64,000 nt of DNA. Source: Aquitalea magnusonii (lineage in GTDB: Bacteria > Pseudomonadota > Gammaproteobacteria > Burkholderiales > Chromobacteriaceae). Below are positions 54,701 to 62,462 of this stretch, piece by piece. The stretch's first letter is position 1. Every line of letters begins with the position of its first letter. The translations under genes were made by a program, and so were the position numbers. The notes below the pieces were generated by a model that saw only the letters and a program-made list of their open reading frames with translations, ran no database searches and was not told where the DNA came from. The stretch spans positions 3,100,001 to 3,164,000 of the forward strand of contig NZ_AP018823.1 in assembly GCF_002217795.2 (NCBI RefSeq). The letters run 5' to 3'.

Positions 54701-54752
54701 TCGAACACAGCGCCAGCGCAGCAGCCGTAATACGGAAATGGGAACGGGACAT
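51750..54752 (-). CDS. pilY1: PilY1-like pilus tip adhesin/assembly protein
   Basis: A 1000-residue secreted protein with a signal peptide (1-23). A von Willebrand A-like domain follows (about 35-330) with the MIDAS motif DxSxS at 47-51 ('MVDDSGSMKD'). Then comes the C-terminal PilY1 beta-propeller (about 440-960), with repeats such as 'DVWRFTL'-type blades ('GNVWRFTL'). A Ca-binding-like loop is seen near residue 895 (DLNGDGK). PilY1 sits at the pilus tip, supports adhesion and signals surface contact. Bases 54050-54600, coding for much of the vWA domain, are clearly more AT-rich than the rest, which suggests mosaic ancestry. Confidence 0.92.
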   Translation of the reverse strand: MSRSHFRITAAALALCSTTGFAASLYPAVPLYLNQKTVRPNIALMVDDSGSMKDAPNGRSITTTNPSKITIARKVLTNLLNNNWDMAYWGLFHFNYGPYSRWYGGYVPLRSSLKLDGWSDPTSSDSSTQLTNFTNDINGTGLTDYLGTPSAGAFYNIMRSFSGRPGWNGYPSYQTPQDYTNDSPIKYVCQKNFVIFISDGYPNDEVVNATEKNKSGTSVALNSYTPVGVAMPSVGSSVDPTLIRYAGFYYQNGIVPNGVTTDLEGNTFSAATAQPIVTYTIGFGLPATDDGQKVLTATATAGGGQSFNASDETSLTNSLKAVLNSISSTTATNVPVVASKPTNPTEAIQATFYSGDWSGQLHAYTVSSTTGLADLNSSIPVLFNSSSTTRLANIFTSNGASANGVLYSSISSNSNLNSYLAGGSPSGWRSRSGDKSTPSTLGDIIDSTPTPFGTTATAGFAVGANDGMLHVFGRTTSNYTEAFSYIPRAVTAANLALLGSTTYGTAQPHLYFVNGSLTFNNVSGGDNQFSTANNAILTGGMAQGGQGLFALDISNTVANPAQLSGGSAFGSKNVLWDHVPADPGFGNLGYTFAKPVIAQVYVNGAKKWAMITGNGYDSANKATTLMVIDLKTGAMLYELDTGTASNGLSSPAVLDINSDKVADYVYAGDQAGNVWRFTLQTSKSTTTSASKFFTTQANQPVVAAPAIYAIPGGGYMIYVGTGRMMYENTTVNDRTTVYPQSLYGIYDDQTKTNLTYSSSTFITDTEMAKLNGTASLDGSAISTASSKLGSSVVFRKTTTITDAATTPGLSVGPTGNRAGWVFNMDSSNGERMLYQPVVALGKLYFTTQILKGSDKVCSNVNQQSGWVMALDLMTGGRPSSPAFDLNGDGKINTSTASPDGDMVTDSDGKTKIVPSGINYNIGIPSALSIAFTVTTVNLGDYTTTDSGQMGTYPYPSSTNTNEVLTFYVGGTGGSNGNVAAGKLIPRVTSVGRRISWREIF

Positions 54753-54763
54753 GGACAGCGGCC

Positions 54764-55309
54764 TCAGGAAACCACGTAATAACTTTGCAAGGTGACCTGG
54801 GTATTGGCATTGCGGCCCCAGGCTCGGGAGGTGATGCGATACAGCGTAACGCCGGTGGTGCCGGTTATCGCATCGGAATAGTTAGTGTCCAGCAACTCCA
54901 CGATGTAACGCGGCTTTTGCTGGCTGTCTGAGCCAGCGCTGAAGGTGCAACTGGTGCATTGCAGTGAATTGTTATAACTGCCGGTAAATACATTGCTGCG
55001 TTCCCAGGCATTGGTACCGCCCGCCGACTGGCTGGGCAGACAAAGGCCACCGGTACAATCTGCAGCAAACGAGCTGAGCGCCGGCTTGTTGGTGGCCACA
55101 TAGCTCTCACCAGCCTTCAAGCCCAGTTCCGCCAGTTGGAAGGCCATATTGCGGTCGTTCTGGTTGCTGGAGATTTTCTGCTCGGTGAGCATGGGCTGGG
55201 CACCGTACACCACCAGCAAGGCAATCACCGCCAGCAAAATGAGGGAGACAATCAGGCTGGCACCAGCTTGTGCGCCAGCAGGCATGGATTTCAACTGGAC
55301 TTGTAACAT
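54764..55309 (-). CDS. pilX: Minor pilin assembly protein PilX
   Basis: A 181-residue PilX-type protein. The N-terminus 'GAQAGASLIVSLILLAVIALLVVYGA' is the long hydrophobic helix with the PilX 'G.SLIV.L..L' entry. There is no canonical Glu5, as is usual for PilX. The rest contains four Cys in 'ADCTGGLC' and 'LQCTSCTF', probably two disulfides. The start overlaps the end of pilW by 19 bp; an ATG eight codons later is an alternative start. Confidence 0.88.
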   Translation of the reverse strand: MLQVQLKSMPAGAQAGASLIVSLILLAVIALLVVYGAQPMLTEQKISSNQNDRNMAFQLAELGLKAGESYVATNKPALSSFAADCTGGLCLPSQSAGGTNAWERSNVFTGSYNNSLQCTSCTFSAGSDSQQKPRYIVELLDTNYSDAITGTTGVTLYRITSRAWGRNANTQVTLQSYYVVS

Positions 55310-56268
55310 TGCTTGCCCCTGATGGCGGCGGTGGTCTGGTAGGTCTGGGTCAGGTAGCCATAGCTATTGCCGCTGGCCAGCGGCACCTGGTTCTGACTGC
55401 GTACCGTCATGCTGATGCGTACCGAGGAAACATTGCGCCAGTTACCCACCGAGGACCGGTCCTTGTAGGTCACCAGACAGTTGACGCTGTCGGTGACTTC
55501 ACCGTACTCGTATTGCAGCTTGGTGATATTGCCGATCAACTCGTTCGGCCCCTGCAAGGTGCCGGCCTGCCCCAGCTCGGTCATCACCAGTGCGCTGCTG
55601 CTGTTGACAAAATAGGCGCGCGAAACCAGGTCCATGATGTCGGCACCGGAGGTCATGCTGCCCACGTTCACCGTCACCCCGGCCGAAGCGAGACCCGCAT
55701 CGGTTTTCTCCAGCAGGATTTTCTGGCAGGTGCTGGCTACCCAGAACTTCTGCCCCACCGTGTAGGTACGCTGCTTATTGCTGTTGGCCGAAAACGTGGC
55801 CTGCCCGCCGGAGGCAATGGCCGTGGCCTGGGCCGTCCCGCGTCCATACTGCACGGCCAGCACATCAACCGCGGATGAGGCGGTCTGTCCGTTCAACCAA
55901 CTGCCGGCAGTACCAGAGGCATAGGCCATGAATGGCAGGTAGCTGCCGCCACTGGTGATGAAGGTTTGGTAAACCTCAGGCGCACTCACCGCACTGGTAT
56001 CCACCGTCACTGCCTGCGATGCAGCGGTATTGTTGGCATCCAGCGTGGCGCAGCCATAGCTGCCCGCCATGCGCAGGTCGCGCGCTATCTGCATCAAGGC
56101 AATGCGCGCATCTTGCTGCATGGCAATCCGCTGATTCACCACCGTAAAAGTACGCTTGCTGTTGATATACACCGCCACCACCGCGCCCAGCACCATCATG
56201 CCGATGGTGAGTGACACCATCAGCTCAATCAGGGTAAAACCACGCATCCGTTTCATTGCATTACTCAT
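55291..56268 (-). CDS. pilW: Minor pilin PilW
   Basis: A 325-residue PilW protein with a class III signal 'MRG^FTLIELMVSLTIGMMVLGAVVAVYINSKRTF' preceded by a short basic leader. The 'Y.. (N/S)S...Y...Q..A RIALMQIARDLRMAGSYGC' region is the PilW family hallmark. It overlaps pilV by 4 bp and pilX by 19 bp. Together with PilV and PilX it forms the core minor-pilin complex that initiates type IV pilus assembly. Confidence 0.92.
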   Translation of the reverse strand: MSNAMKRMRGFTLIELMVSLTIGMMVLGAVVAVYINSKRTFTVVNQRIAMQQDARIALMQIARDLRMAGSYGCATLDANNTAASQAVTVDTSAVSAPEVYQTFITSGGSYLPFMAYASGTAGSWLNGQTASSAVDVLAVQYGRGTAQATAIASGGQATFSANSNKQRTYTVGQKFWVASTCQKILLEKTDAGLASAGVTVNVGSMTSGADIMDLVSRAYFVNSSSALVMTELGQAGTLQGPNELIGNITKLQYEYGEVTDSVNCLVTYKDRSSVGNWRNVSSVRISMTVRSQNQVPLASGNSYGYLTQTYQTTAAIRGKQCYKSS

Positions 56269-56882
56269 GGTTCAAACTGCAAGACATAGCCATAGACACG
56301 GGTACTGCTGGTGGCTGAGGCTGCACGATTGGCCGCGTTACTGCCCAGCGCGGCATTGGCGTTTTTTTCCATCGCCGCTTTCCAGGCCACTCGTATCATC
56401 AGCTTGCTGCCACCGGTACAGCCGCCGAGTTTGCTGTCATCAAAATTGATGGTGGATGAGGCGGTGCTGTCGCGACAGACAATGGCCCGCACGCTGGAGC
56501 GGTTGCTGTCGACAAAGGCCGAGGCCAGGCTGCTCTTGAACTGATAGAGGTCGTACGCCGCCATTTGGGCGCTGGTGCAGGCCGTGGCACTGGCCGCTGC
56601 GCACAGGGTGATCGGGGCCGAGCTGTGATCGCTATAGCTGGTTTCCACATAATTGGACCAGTCTTCGGTGACACTGCCGCTGGCATTGATGGTGGCACTG
56701 GCGTTGGCACGCATGGCATCGGCCACCTCACCAGCCAGCATGGCAGCCACCGCCTGCGTTTCCGCTTCGCGCACGGTTTTCAGGGTACGCCCCTGCATGC
56801 CGGCAATCGCCAGCATGCCGACACCCACAATCAGAATGGACACCAGCACTTCCAGCATGGTGAAACCGGATGTTTTATTCAT
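56265..56882 (-). CDS. pilV: Minor pilin PilV
   Basis: A 205-residue PilV with prepilin signal 'MNKTSG^FTMLEVLVSILIVGVGMLAIAGMQGRTLK' (Glu5 present; 'VGVGMLAIAGMQ' is typical of PilV). The body has several Cys likely paired. It overlaps both fimT and pilW by 4 bp, so the operon is translationally coupled throughout its 5' half. Confidence 0.92.
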   Translation of the reverse strand: MNKTSGFTMLEVLVSILIVGVGMLAIAGMQGRTLKTVREAETQAVAAMLAGEVADAMRANASATINASGSVTEDWSNYVETSYSDHSSAPITLCAAASATACTSAQMAAYDLYQFKSSLASAFVDSNRSSVRAIVCRDSTASSTINFDDSKLGGCTGGSKLMIRVAWKAAMEKNANAALGSNAANRAASATSSTRVYGYVLQFEP

Positions 56883-57523
56883 GAGCAGGCTCCGCAGCTA
56901 TTGTCATTGGCCGTGTCACATGCCTTGCTGCGCCCTGAGCCGGCAATCAGGATGACCCGGCACAGATTGTTGGTGCTGTCCTGTAACACCAGCTTGCGGC
57001 TGTTACCGTCCAGCAGGCGGCCATCACTGCCAAAGGCAATCTGCTTCACCGTGGCCACCGGGCTGGCCGACATCACCAGGTTCAGCTTGGCGCCGTTATT
57101 CATCTCGCCGTAGTAGCTGAAGGTTTTGATGGCCTCGCCGCTGTCATAGCTGCCCATGGTGCCGGTGGTGAGGTTGTCGGCATAAATCAACTGGCCAAAA
57201 CCCCAGTCATACAGATTGCTTACCTGCTGATCCAGGCAGCCGCTGATGACCTTGGTATTGACATTCAGATTGGCCGAGCAGACATACACCGGCTGGTTGC
57301 GCCGTACCGCCTCGGTACGGGCATAGTTGAAGCCCGCCACCACGCGGTTGGCCTCAGTGGCAATCTTGTTGGTGGCAACCAGTGCTTGCATGGCCGGAGC
57401 GGCAATGGCCATCACCATTGCCGCCACGCTGATGGTGACCAGCAGTTCAACCAAGGTGAAACCACCCGCGCCCCCATGCACCGGGCGTGGCCTGCTTGTT
57501 GTAGGACTGGGCATCAGGTGCAT
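56879..57523 (-). CDS. fimT: Pseudopilin FimT/FimU (GspH-like)
   Basis: A 214-residue GspH/FimT pseudopilin. The leader is longer than usual, ending 'GGAGG^FTLVELLVTISVAAMVMAIAAPAMQALV', with Glu5 present. The GspH domain follows ('ANRVVAGFNYARTEAVRRNQPVYVC', 'IAFGSDGRLLDG'). Two C-terminal Cys (CDTANDNSCGAC) probably form a disulfide. As first gene of the operon it corresponds to FimU/FimT. An ATG three codons in (57514) is an alternative start. Confidence 0.9.
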   Translation of the reverse strand: MHLMPSPTTSRPRPVHGGAGGFTLVELLVTISVAAMVMAIAAPAMQALVATNKIATEANRVVAGFNYARTEAVRRNQPVYVCSANLNVNTKVISGCLDQQVSNLYDWGFGQLIYADNLTTGTMGSYDSGEAIKTFSYYGEMNNGAKLNLVMSASPVATVKQIAFGSDGRLLDGNSRKLVLQDSTNNLCRVILIAGSGRSKACDTANDNSCGACS

Positions 57524-57828
57524 AACGTCACATTTTTATGCATGTGGATTGCACTGCAACATGCAAATTCCAAGCGGTAGTAGAAATAAAATGCATTCTA
57601 CATAGGTAAACTGCATTTACAAGATTTTGCGATTGTTGTTATGAGAAAAATCAAACGCATGATTAAGATATATCTCGCGTAACAGATATCTATTTCGTGG
57701 AATCTTTCAGATATTCCTAAGCAAACAATCAATGCAATGTTTAAAGTTTTTTTATTTTTTTAAATTAATAACTAATAAATTTAAAAACCATCCTGTAGAT
57801 GACGCTAAGAGCGGCTAACAAGCGCGTA

Positions 57829-57885
57829 GCCTCCCTGAGGTAAGGCACACTGATACAGACCGTACAAGCAGTACGGCAAGGAGGC
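57829..57885. other. Nested stem-loop segment of unknown nature
   Basis: Outer arms GCCTCC (57829-57834) and GGAGGC (57880-57885) enclose an inner perfect hairpin CCGTAC-aagca-GTACGG (57860-57876). It sits next to the AT-rich block with no gene nearby. It may be a small RNA, a repeat element or the remnant of a mobile element. Confidence 0.35.
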
Positions 57886-58078
57886 GCAACGCAGCAGCAG
57901 TTTTGTGTGAGCAGCGCGAAACCTCTGGCGCAGACGGGCAGACACCAAGCCGGCCCCCGACCAGCGCCCCACCACGGTTGGCGCAGCAATGCCCACCATC
58001 AAACCCGTCGTTTTCAGCCCTGAGGCTGGCAGGGTTCTGCAGTCACACCGCGGTGGGCCGCAAAAGAACACTTGCAAA

Positions 58079-58095
58079 CTAGACGACTGGTCTAG
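58079..58095 (+). promoter_or_regulatory. NemR operator 1 (upstream of nemR)
   Basis: The palindrome CTAGAC-gactg-GTCTAG lies 13 bp before the nemR start codon. The same TAGAC-GACyG-GTCTA pattern recurs before the next operon. Confidence 0.85.
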
Positions 58096-58107
58096 TACTA
58101 TCTGCCC

Positions 58108-58719
58108 ATGTCACGACCCAGCCAGTTTTCCGATACCCGCGAACACCTGCTTGCCACAGGAGAATCCATCATCCTGGGCAAGGGGTTTTCTGCTGTTGGC
58201 CTGGCCGAAATCCTCGGCTGTGCCGGTGTACCCAAAGGCTCCTTCTACCATTACTTCCGTTCCAAGGAAGGCTTTGGGGTAGAGATGCTGCAGCGCTACT
58301 TCGAACATTACGATGCGCGCCTGCTGGAAACACTGGACCCTAGCCAAGGCGATGCGCGTAGCTGTTTGCTGCGCTACTTCTCCGGCTGGCTGGATAACCA
58401 CCGCTGTGAGGAAAACAGCCAGAGCTGTCTGGCCATCAAGCTGGCCGCCGAGGTCTCCGACCTGTCCGAGCCGATGCGCGAAGCGCTGGCCGAGGGCATG
58501 GGGCGGGTGATTGTCCGCCTGGCCGACTGTATCCGCCGCGGGCAGCAGGAAGGCAGCCTGTGTACCCGGCTGTCAGCCGAAGACACCGCGGGCAGTCTGT
58601 ACAGCCTGTGGGTAGGTTCCGCCCTGCTGTTCAAGGTGCAACACACCCAGCAGCCCATGCTGCAGGCACAGGCGCTGACCGACGCCATGCTCAAGCCGGG
58701 CGACTGTCAGGCAGGCTGA
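58108..58719 (+). CDS. nemR: TetR-family electrophile-sensing repressor NemR
   Basis: A 203-residue TetR protein very like E. coli NemR: 'DTREHLLATGE', 'VPKGSFYHYFRSKEGFGVEML' and 'CLAIKLAAEVSDLSEPMREAL' align directly. HTH residues are about 25-50. NemR is released from DNA by bleach, N-ethylmaleimide and methylglyoxal through a reactive cysteine (Cys106); Cys107 here ('SQSCLAIKL') occupies that place. It is autoregulated through a palindrome just upstream, and the same palindrome precedes the nitroreductase-nemA operon. It has its own terminator. Confidence 0.92.
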   Translation: MSRPSQFSDTREHLLATGESIILGKGFSAVGLAEILGCAGVPKGSFYHYFRSKEGFGVEMLQRYFEHYDARLLETLDPSQGDARSCLLRYFSGWLDNHRCEENSQSCLAIKLAAEVSDLSEPMREALAEGMGRVIVRLADCIRRGQQEGSLCTRLSAEDTAGSLYSLWVGSALLFKVQHTQQPMLQAQALTDAMLKPGDCQAG

Positions 58720-58743
58720 CGCAGCAATACCCATTTATCTTGC

Positions 58744-58767
58744 CCGCCCTTGCGGCGGGTATTTTTG
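58744..58767 (+). terminator. Terminator after nemR
   Basis: CCCGCC-cttgc-GGCGGG followed by TATTTTT, 24 bp after the stop. It separates nemR from the enzyme genes, which have their own operator. Confidence 0.85.
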
Positions 58768-58776
58768 ACACATCAA

Positions 58777-58793
58777 CTAGACGACCGGTCTAT
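58777..58793 (+). promoter_or_regulatory. NemR operator 2 (upstream of the reductase operon)
   Basis: CTAGAC-gaccg-GTCTAT differs from operator 1 in one spacer base and the last arm base. It lies 27 bp before the nitroreductase start. Confidence 0.85.
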
Positions 58794-58820
58794 TTATTTT
58801 CACCCACACGGGAGAATGCC

Positions 58821-59561
58821 ATGAACAGCACACTGGAACTGATGCAACAACATCGCAGTATTCGCAGCTATCAGGACAAACCCGTCCCCGCCGAGGTACT
58901 GGACGCGGTGCTGGACGCTGCCTGGAAAGGCCCCACCTCCATCAATGGCCAGCAGGTGTCGCTGGTGGTGGTGCAGGACGCCGCGCGCCGCCAGCAGATT
59001 GCCGCCCTGGCCGGTGGCCAGCCGTGGATTGCCCAGGCCCCGGTATTTGTCACCCTGGTGGTGGATTTCTACAAGACCCGTCTTGGCGTGGAAGCAGCCG
59101 GTGCCGAGCAGGTGATTCAGGACAGCGTGGAAGGCTTTGCCGTCGGTGCCGTGGATGCAGGTATTGCACTGGGCAACCTGATGACCGCCGCCCGCGCTGC
59201 CGGCCTAGGTGTGGTGCCGATCGGCGGCATCCGCCGCAATCCGCAAGCCATGATCGAACTGCTGCAACTGCCGGAACTGACCTTCCCCATTGTTGGCGTG
59301 GCTCTGGGCTATGTTGATCAGGACAGCAGCATCAAACCGCGCCTGCCGCGTGAGAGCTTTATCCATCACGAACACTACCAGGCCGCACAGTTGCCGGAAC
59401 AAATCCGCCAGTACGACCAGACGCTGGCCAGCTACTGGCAGCAGATTGGCCGCCCGGATGGCCTGCCGTGGAGCGCCAATACCGCCCAGTACTACCAGAA
59501 GGTGTATTTCCCCGAAGTCGCCCCGGTTGCCCGCAAGCAGGGCTTTGGTTTTGACCGTTGA
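58821..59561 (+). CDS. FMN-dependent nitroreductase (NfrA/NfsA-like)
   Basis: A 246-residue nitroreductase starting at the ATG at 58821 with GGAG upstream. The FMN site shows in 'QHRSIRSYQDKPVP', 'GPTSINGQQVSLVVV' and 'VPIGGIRRNPQAMIELLQLPELTFPIVGVALGY' (the GGIR and GxxLG landmarks). It belongs to the NfsA/Frp/NfrA branch, distinct from nfsB at 27.1 kb. In this NemR-controlled operon it should reduce quinones and nitro compounds. Unlike E. coli, where nemA follows nemR, it is inserted between nemR and nemA. Confidence 0.9.
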   Translation: MNSTLELMQQHRSIRSYQDKPVPAEVLDAVLDAAWKGPTSINGQQVSLVVVQDAARRQQIAALAGGQPWIAQAPVFVTLVVDFYKTRLGVEAAGAEQVIQDSVEGFAVGAVDAGIALGNLMTAARAAGLGVVPIGGIRRNPQAMIELLQLPELTFPIVGVALGYVDQDSSIKPRLPRESFIHHEHYQAAQLPEQIRQYDQTLASYWQQIGRPDGLPWSANTAQYYQKVYFPEVAPVARKQGFGFDR

Positions 59562-59594
59562 TCAACTTGTCTTTGCCTAGAGGAAGAAGCTCAA

Positions 59595-60695
59595 ATGAGT
59601 CTGGATAAACTGTTTACCCCGCTGCAAGTGGGTGCCGTCACCCTGAACAACCGCATTGCCATGGCCCCGCTTACCCGCCTGCGCAATACCGAACCGGGCG
59701 ACGTCCCCACCGATCTGTCGGTGCAGTACTACACCCAGCGCGCCAGCGCCGGGCTGATCATTGCCGAAGGCACCCACATCTCCCGCACCGCCAAGGGCTA
59801 TGCCGGTGCGCCGGGTATTTACAGCGAAGAACAGGTGGCCGCCTGGGGCAAGGTGAATGCCTCGGTGCATGCCGCTGGCGGCAAGACCGCGCTGCAACTA
59901 TGGCATACCGGCCGTATCTCGCACCGCTCCTTGCAGCCGGATGGCGAAGCACCGGTAGCACCGTCGGCCATCCGCGCCGAAAGCAATACCAATGTGCGCC
60001 AGCCGGATGGCAGCCTGGCCCGCGTACCCTGCGATGAACCGCGCGCACTGGAAGTATCCGAGCTGGAAGACATTCTGGAAGACTACCGCCGCGCCACCGA
60101 CAACGCGCGCCGCGCCGGTTTCGATCTGGTGGAAATCCACGGCGCGCACGGCTATCTGCTGGACCAGTTCCTGTCGCCGGAAGCCAATGTACGTACCGAT
60201 GCCTATGGCGGCAGCGTGGAAAACCGCGCCCGCTTCCTGCTGGAAGTGGTGGATGCCGTGGTGGCCGAATGGGATGCCGAACATGTGGGCATCCGCATTT
60301 CGCCGCTGGGCGTGTTCAATGGCGTGTCCAATGTCGAGCAGCAAGACATCGCGCTGTATGTGATCGAACAACTGGCCAAGCGCAAGCTGGCCTTCCTGCA
60401 CATTTCCGAGCCGGACTGGGCCGGTGGCCCGGCGCTGAGCGAAGCCTTCCGTCAGGAAATCCGCAAGCGTTATCCGGGGGTAATCATCGCCGCCGGTGGC
60501 TATAACGCGGAAAAAGCGGAAAAGCTGATTGGCGAAGGCTATATCGATGCAGTGGCCTTTGGTCGCAGCTATATCGCCAACCCGGATCTGGTGGAACGCC
60601 TGCAAGCCGGTGCCGCGCTGAACACGCCGGATGCCGCCACCTTCTACGGTGGCGATGCACGGGGCTACACCGACTACCCGGCACTGAACCACTGA
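59595..60695 (+). CDS. nemA: Alkene reductase, Old Yellow Enzyme family
   Basis: A 366-residue OYE flavoprotein, N-ethylmaleimide reductase type. FMN and substrate residues appear in '[14 protein letters not shown]', '[11 protein letters not shown]', the His pair of '[21 protein letters not shown]' and '[16 protein letters not shown]'-type loop (here '[16 protein letters not shown]'). It reduces activated C=C bonds of maleimides, enones and nitrate esters with NADPH. It lies 33 bp after the nitroreductase, behind an AGAGGAAG ribosome site, in the NemR operon. Confidence 0.95.
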   Translation: MSLDKLFTPLQVGAVTLNNRIAMAPLTRLRNTEPGDVPTDLSVQYYTQRASAGLIIAEGTHISRTAKGYAGAPGIYSEEQVAAWGKVNASVHAAGGKTALQLWHTGRISHRSLQPDGEAPVAPSAIRAESNTNVRQPDGSLARVPCDEPRALEVSELEDILEDYRRATDNARRAGFDLVEIHGAHGYLLDQFLSPEANVRTDAYGGSVENRARFLLEVVDAVVAEWDAEHVGIRISPLGVFNGVSNVEQQDIALYVIEQLAKRKLAFLHISEPDWAGGPALSEAFRQEIRKRYPGVIIAAGGYNAEKAEKLIGEGYIDAVAFGRSYIANPDLVERLQAGAALNTPDAATFYGGDARGYTDYPALNH

Positions 60696-60718
60696 AGCTG
60701 AATCAGCAATAACACATG

Positions 60719-60742
60719 GCCGGGCCGGCAACACGGCCCGGC
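60719..60742 (+). promoter_or_regulatory. Intercistronic hairpin between nemA and the DJ-1-like gene
   Basis: GCCGGGCC-ggcaacac-GGCCCGGC is a perfect 8-bp GC stem without a T-run. It probably stabilises or attenuates the transcript between the two cistrons. Confidence 0.6.
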
Positions 60743-60766
60743 ATATACCACACGAGAAGGCACACC

Positions 60767-61444
60767 ATGAAACAAGTCCTGTTTGTCCTCACCAGCCATG
60801 ACACGCTGGGCAATACCGGCCACAAAACCGGTTTCTGGATCGAAGAATTTGCCGCGCCCTACTACGCGCTGGCCGACAAGGGTGTGGCCATCACCCTGGC
60901 CTCGCCCAAGGGTGGTCAACCGCCGATCGACCCCAAGAGCGCCGACCCAAGCTTCAGCACCCCGGCCACCGAACGTTTCAACCAGGACCCCGCGCTGCAA
61001 GCCGTACTGGCCAACACCGTGCCTCTGGACAGCGTCAAAGCCGCTGATTTTGACGCCGTGTTCTACCCCGGCGGCCATGGTCCGCTGTGGGATCTGGTCG
61101 ACAACGCCGCCTCCATCAAGCTGATTGAAGACTTTATCGCCGCCAACAAGCCGGTGGCTGCCGTCTGCCATGCATCAGCCGTGCTGGTGAATGCGCGCGA
61201 TACCGCAGGCCAGCCGCTGGTGGCCGGGCGCAAAGTCACCGGTTTTTCCAATACCGAAGAAGATGCGGTGCAGCTGACTGACATCGTGCCGCTGCTGGTG
61301 GAAGATGCGCTGCAAGCCAAGGGGGGCATTTATGAAAAAGGCCCGGACTGGGGCGTATTCGTGCGCGAAGACGGCCTGCTGATTACCGGCCAGAACCCGG
61401 CATCGTCCGAACTGGTGGCCGAAAAGCTGCTGGCCCGGCTGTAA
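60767..61444 (+). CDS. DJ-1/PfpI-family protein (Hsp31/glyoxalase III-like)
   Basis: A 225-residue class I amidotransferase-like protein. The nucleophile is the Cys in 'AVCHASAVL', with the partner Glu in 'TGFWIEEFAAPYYAL' and the adjacent His of 'CHA'. The 'FYPGGHGPLWDL' loop is typical of the yeast Hsp31/HchA-like branch, several members of which convert methylglyoxal to lactate without glutathione. That would suit a NemR operon, since methylglyoxal releases NemR. It is the last gene, followed by a terminator. Confidence 0.88.
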   Translation: MKQVLFVLTSHDTLGNTGHKTGFWIEEFAAPYYALADKGVAITLASPKGGQPPIDPKSADPSFSTPATERFNQDPALQAVLANTVPLDSVKAADFDAVFYPGGHGPLWDLVDNAASIKLIEDFIAANKPVAAVCHASAVLVNARDTAGQPLVAGRKVTGFSNTEEDAVQLTDIVPLLVEDALQAKGGIYEKGPDWGVFVREDGLLITGQNPASSELVAEKLLARL

Positions 61445-61468
61445 GCAAACCGCCGCCGCACCCGGCCA

Positions 61469-61495
61469 GGCCCCGCCGCATGCGGGGCCTTTTTA
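61469..61495 (+). terminator. Terminator of the nemR-controlled operon
   Basis: GGCCCCGC-cgcat-GCGGGGCC followed by TTTTTATT, 24 bp after the DJ-1-like stop. Confidence 0.92.
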
Positions 61496-61508
61496 TTGCG
61501 GCCGGGTC

Positions 61509-62462
61509 TTAATGCGCCACGCCCTGTGGCCCCAGGGCGGACAGGCAGCGCAGCGCCTGCGGCAGCACTTCGATATGGACTGGCGCATAGCCTGCCAGCT
61601 CACCATCCACCTCCAGCGGGCAGGCCTGACCCTCTATGCGCAGACTGCGCACACTCAGGTAACGCACCCGCTCGTCCAGCACCGGCTGCGCCTTGCGCAA
61701 GCTGGGCAGATGCCGCAAAAAGTCCAGCCCGCCACCGCGCTTGATCATCACTACTTCCAGCAGGCCGTCATCCAGCCTTGCCATGGGCGCAATGCCAAGG
61801 CCGCTGCCGAAATAACGGCCATTGGCCACGCACAGGCTGAGAAAATCACCACTGATGACTTCGCCACCCTCCAGGGTCAGCTGCATGCGGCGTGGCCGGT
61901 AACGCAGCAAGGTCAGCAGGATGGACAGATAGAACGCCACGCTGGCCGGCAGCCAGCCAGGCAGACGGCGTACCTGCTCGACAATGGCCGAGCTGATGCC
62001 CAGCGAAGCGATATTGCCAAACCAGATCACCCGCTCACCGGCCTCTCCCCGCAGGCTGAGCCGCCCCAGGTCGATGCGGCGTACGCGCTGGCTGGCAATC
62101 AACTGTTCCAGTTGCTCCAGCGAATCGTTCACCCCCAGCGAACGGACAAAATCATTACCGGTGCCAAACGGCAGCGCCCCCACCGCCACGCGTTCTCGCG
62201 CGGCAGCATCCGCCCGCATCACACCATTGATTACCTCGTGGATGGTGCCGTCCCCGCCCACGGCAATCAGGTAATCACAGCCCTGCGCTACCGCCTGCAA
62301 GGCCATGTCTTCGGCACTCACCGCCGAGGTGGTGATGTGGATATCCACCTGATAATGCGCGGCAAAACGTTGCAACAGGCGATCGGGCAGGCTGCGCGGA
62401 CAGCGCAGGCCATGCAGGATGAAAACCAGCCGGGTCTGAACCATAAATAAGCTATCGGACAT
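61509..62462 (-). CDS. Diacylglycerol/lipid kinase (YegS-like)
   Basis: A 317-residue kinase of the DAGK-catalytic family. The nucleotide loop 'VGGDGTIHEVINGV' (GGDGT) and 'LPFGTGNDFVRSL' (GTGND) are intact, as is the C-terminal 'PLEVDGEL' (LDGE-like). It probably phosphorylates diacylglycerol or phosphatidylglycerol at the inner membrane, as YegS does. An ATG six codons downstream is another possible start. The gene stands alone between the nemR cluster and queC. Confidence 0.9.
   Translation of the reverse strand: MSDSLFMVQTRLVFILHGLRCPRSLPDRLLQRFAAHYQVDIHITTSAVSAEDMALQAVAQGCDYLIAVGGDGTIHEVINGVMRADAAARERVAVGALPFGTGNDFVRSLGVNDSLEQLEQLIASQRVRRIDLGRLSLRGEAGERVIWFGNIASLGISSAIVEQVRRLPGWLPASVAFYLSILLTLLRYRPRRMQLTLEGGEVISGDFLSLCVANGRYFGSGLGIAPMARLDDGLLEVVMIKRGGGLDFLRHLPSLRKAQPVLDERVRYLSVRSLRIEGQACPLEVDGELAGYAPVHIEVLPQALRCLSALGPQGVAH

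Larger units (their letters stand above)
57524..58107. other. Long AT-rich intergenic region between the pilin operon and nemR
   Basis: These 584 bases hold the fimT promoter, an AT-rich block (about 57700-57790, close to pure A+T in places) and a GC-richer structured segment (57790-57960). Near fimT, 'ATGCA' motifs recur (57539, 57560, 57591, and CTGCAT at 57611), and GTAGAA-N10-TTCTAC (57580-57601) is an inverted repeat. A 74-codon minus-strand frame at 57765-57989 is rich in Cys and Arg and not credible as a gene. Confidence 0.5.

Noticed and set aside
57829..57885. A tRNA-like structure
   Set aside because: There is no acceptor stem, anticodon arm or TPsiC sequence; only two nested stems are present.
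57765..57989. A 74-codon minus-strand ORF in the pilin-nemR gap
   Set aside because: The product is Cys/Arg-rich with no signal peptide, ribosome site or similarity, and it spans the stem-loop segment.
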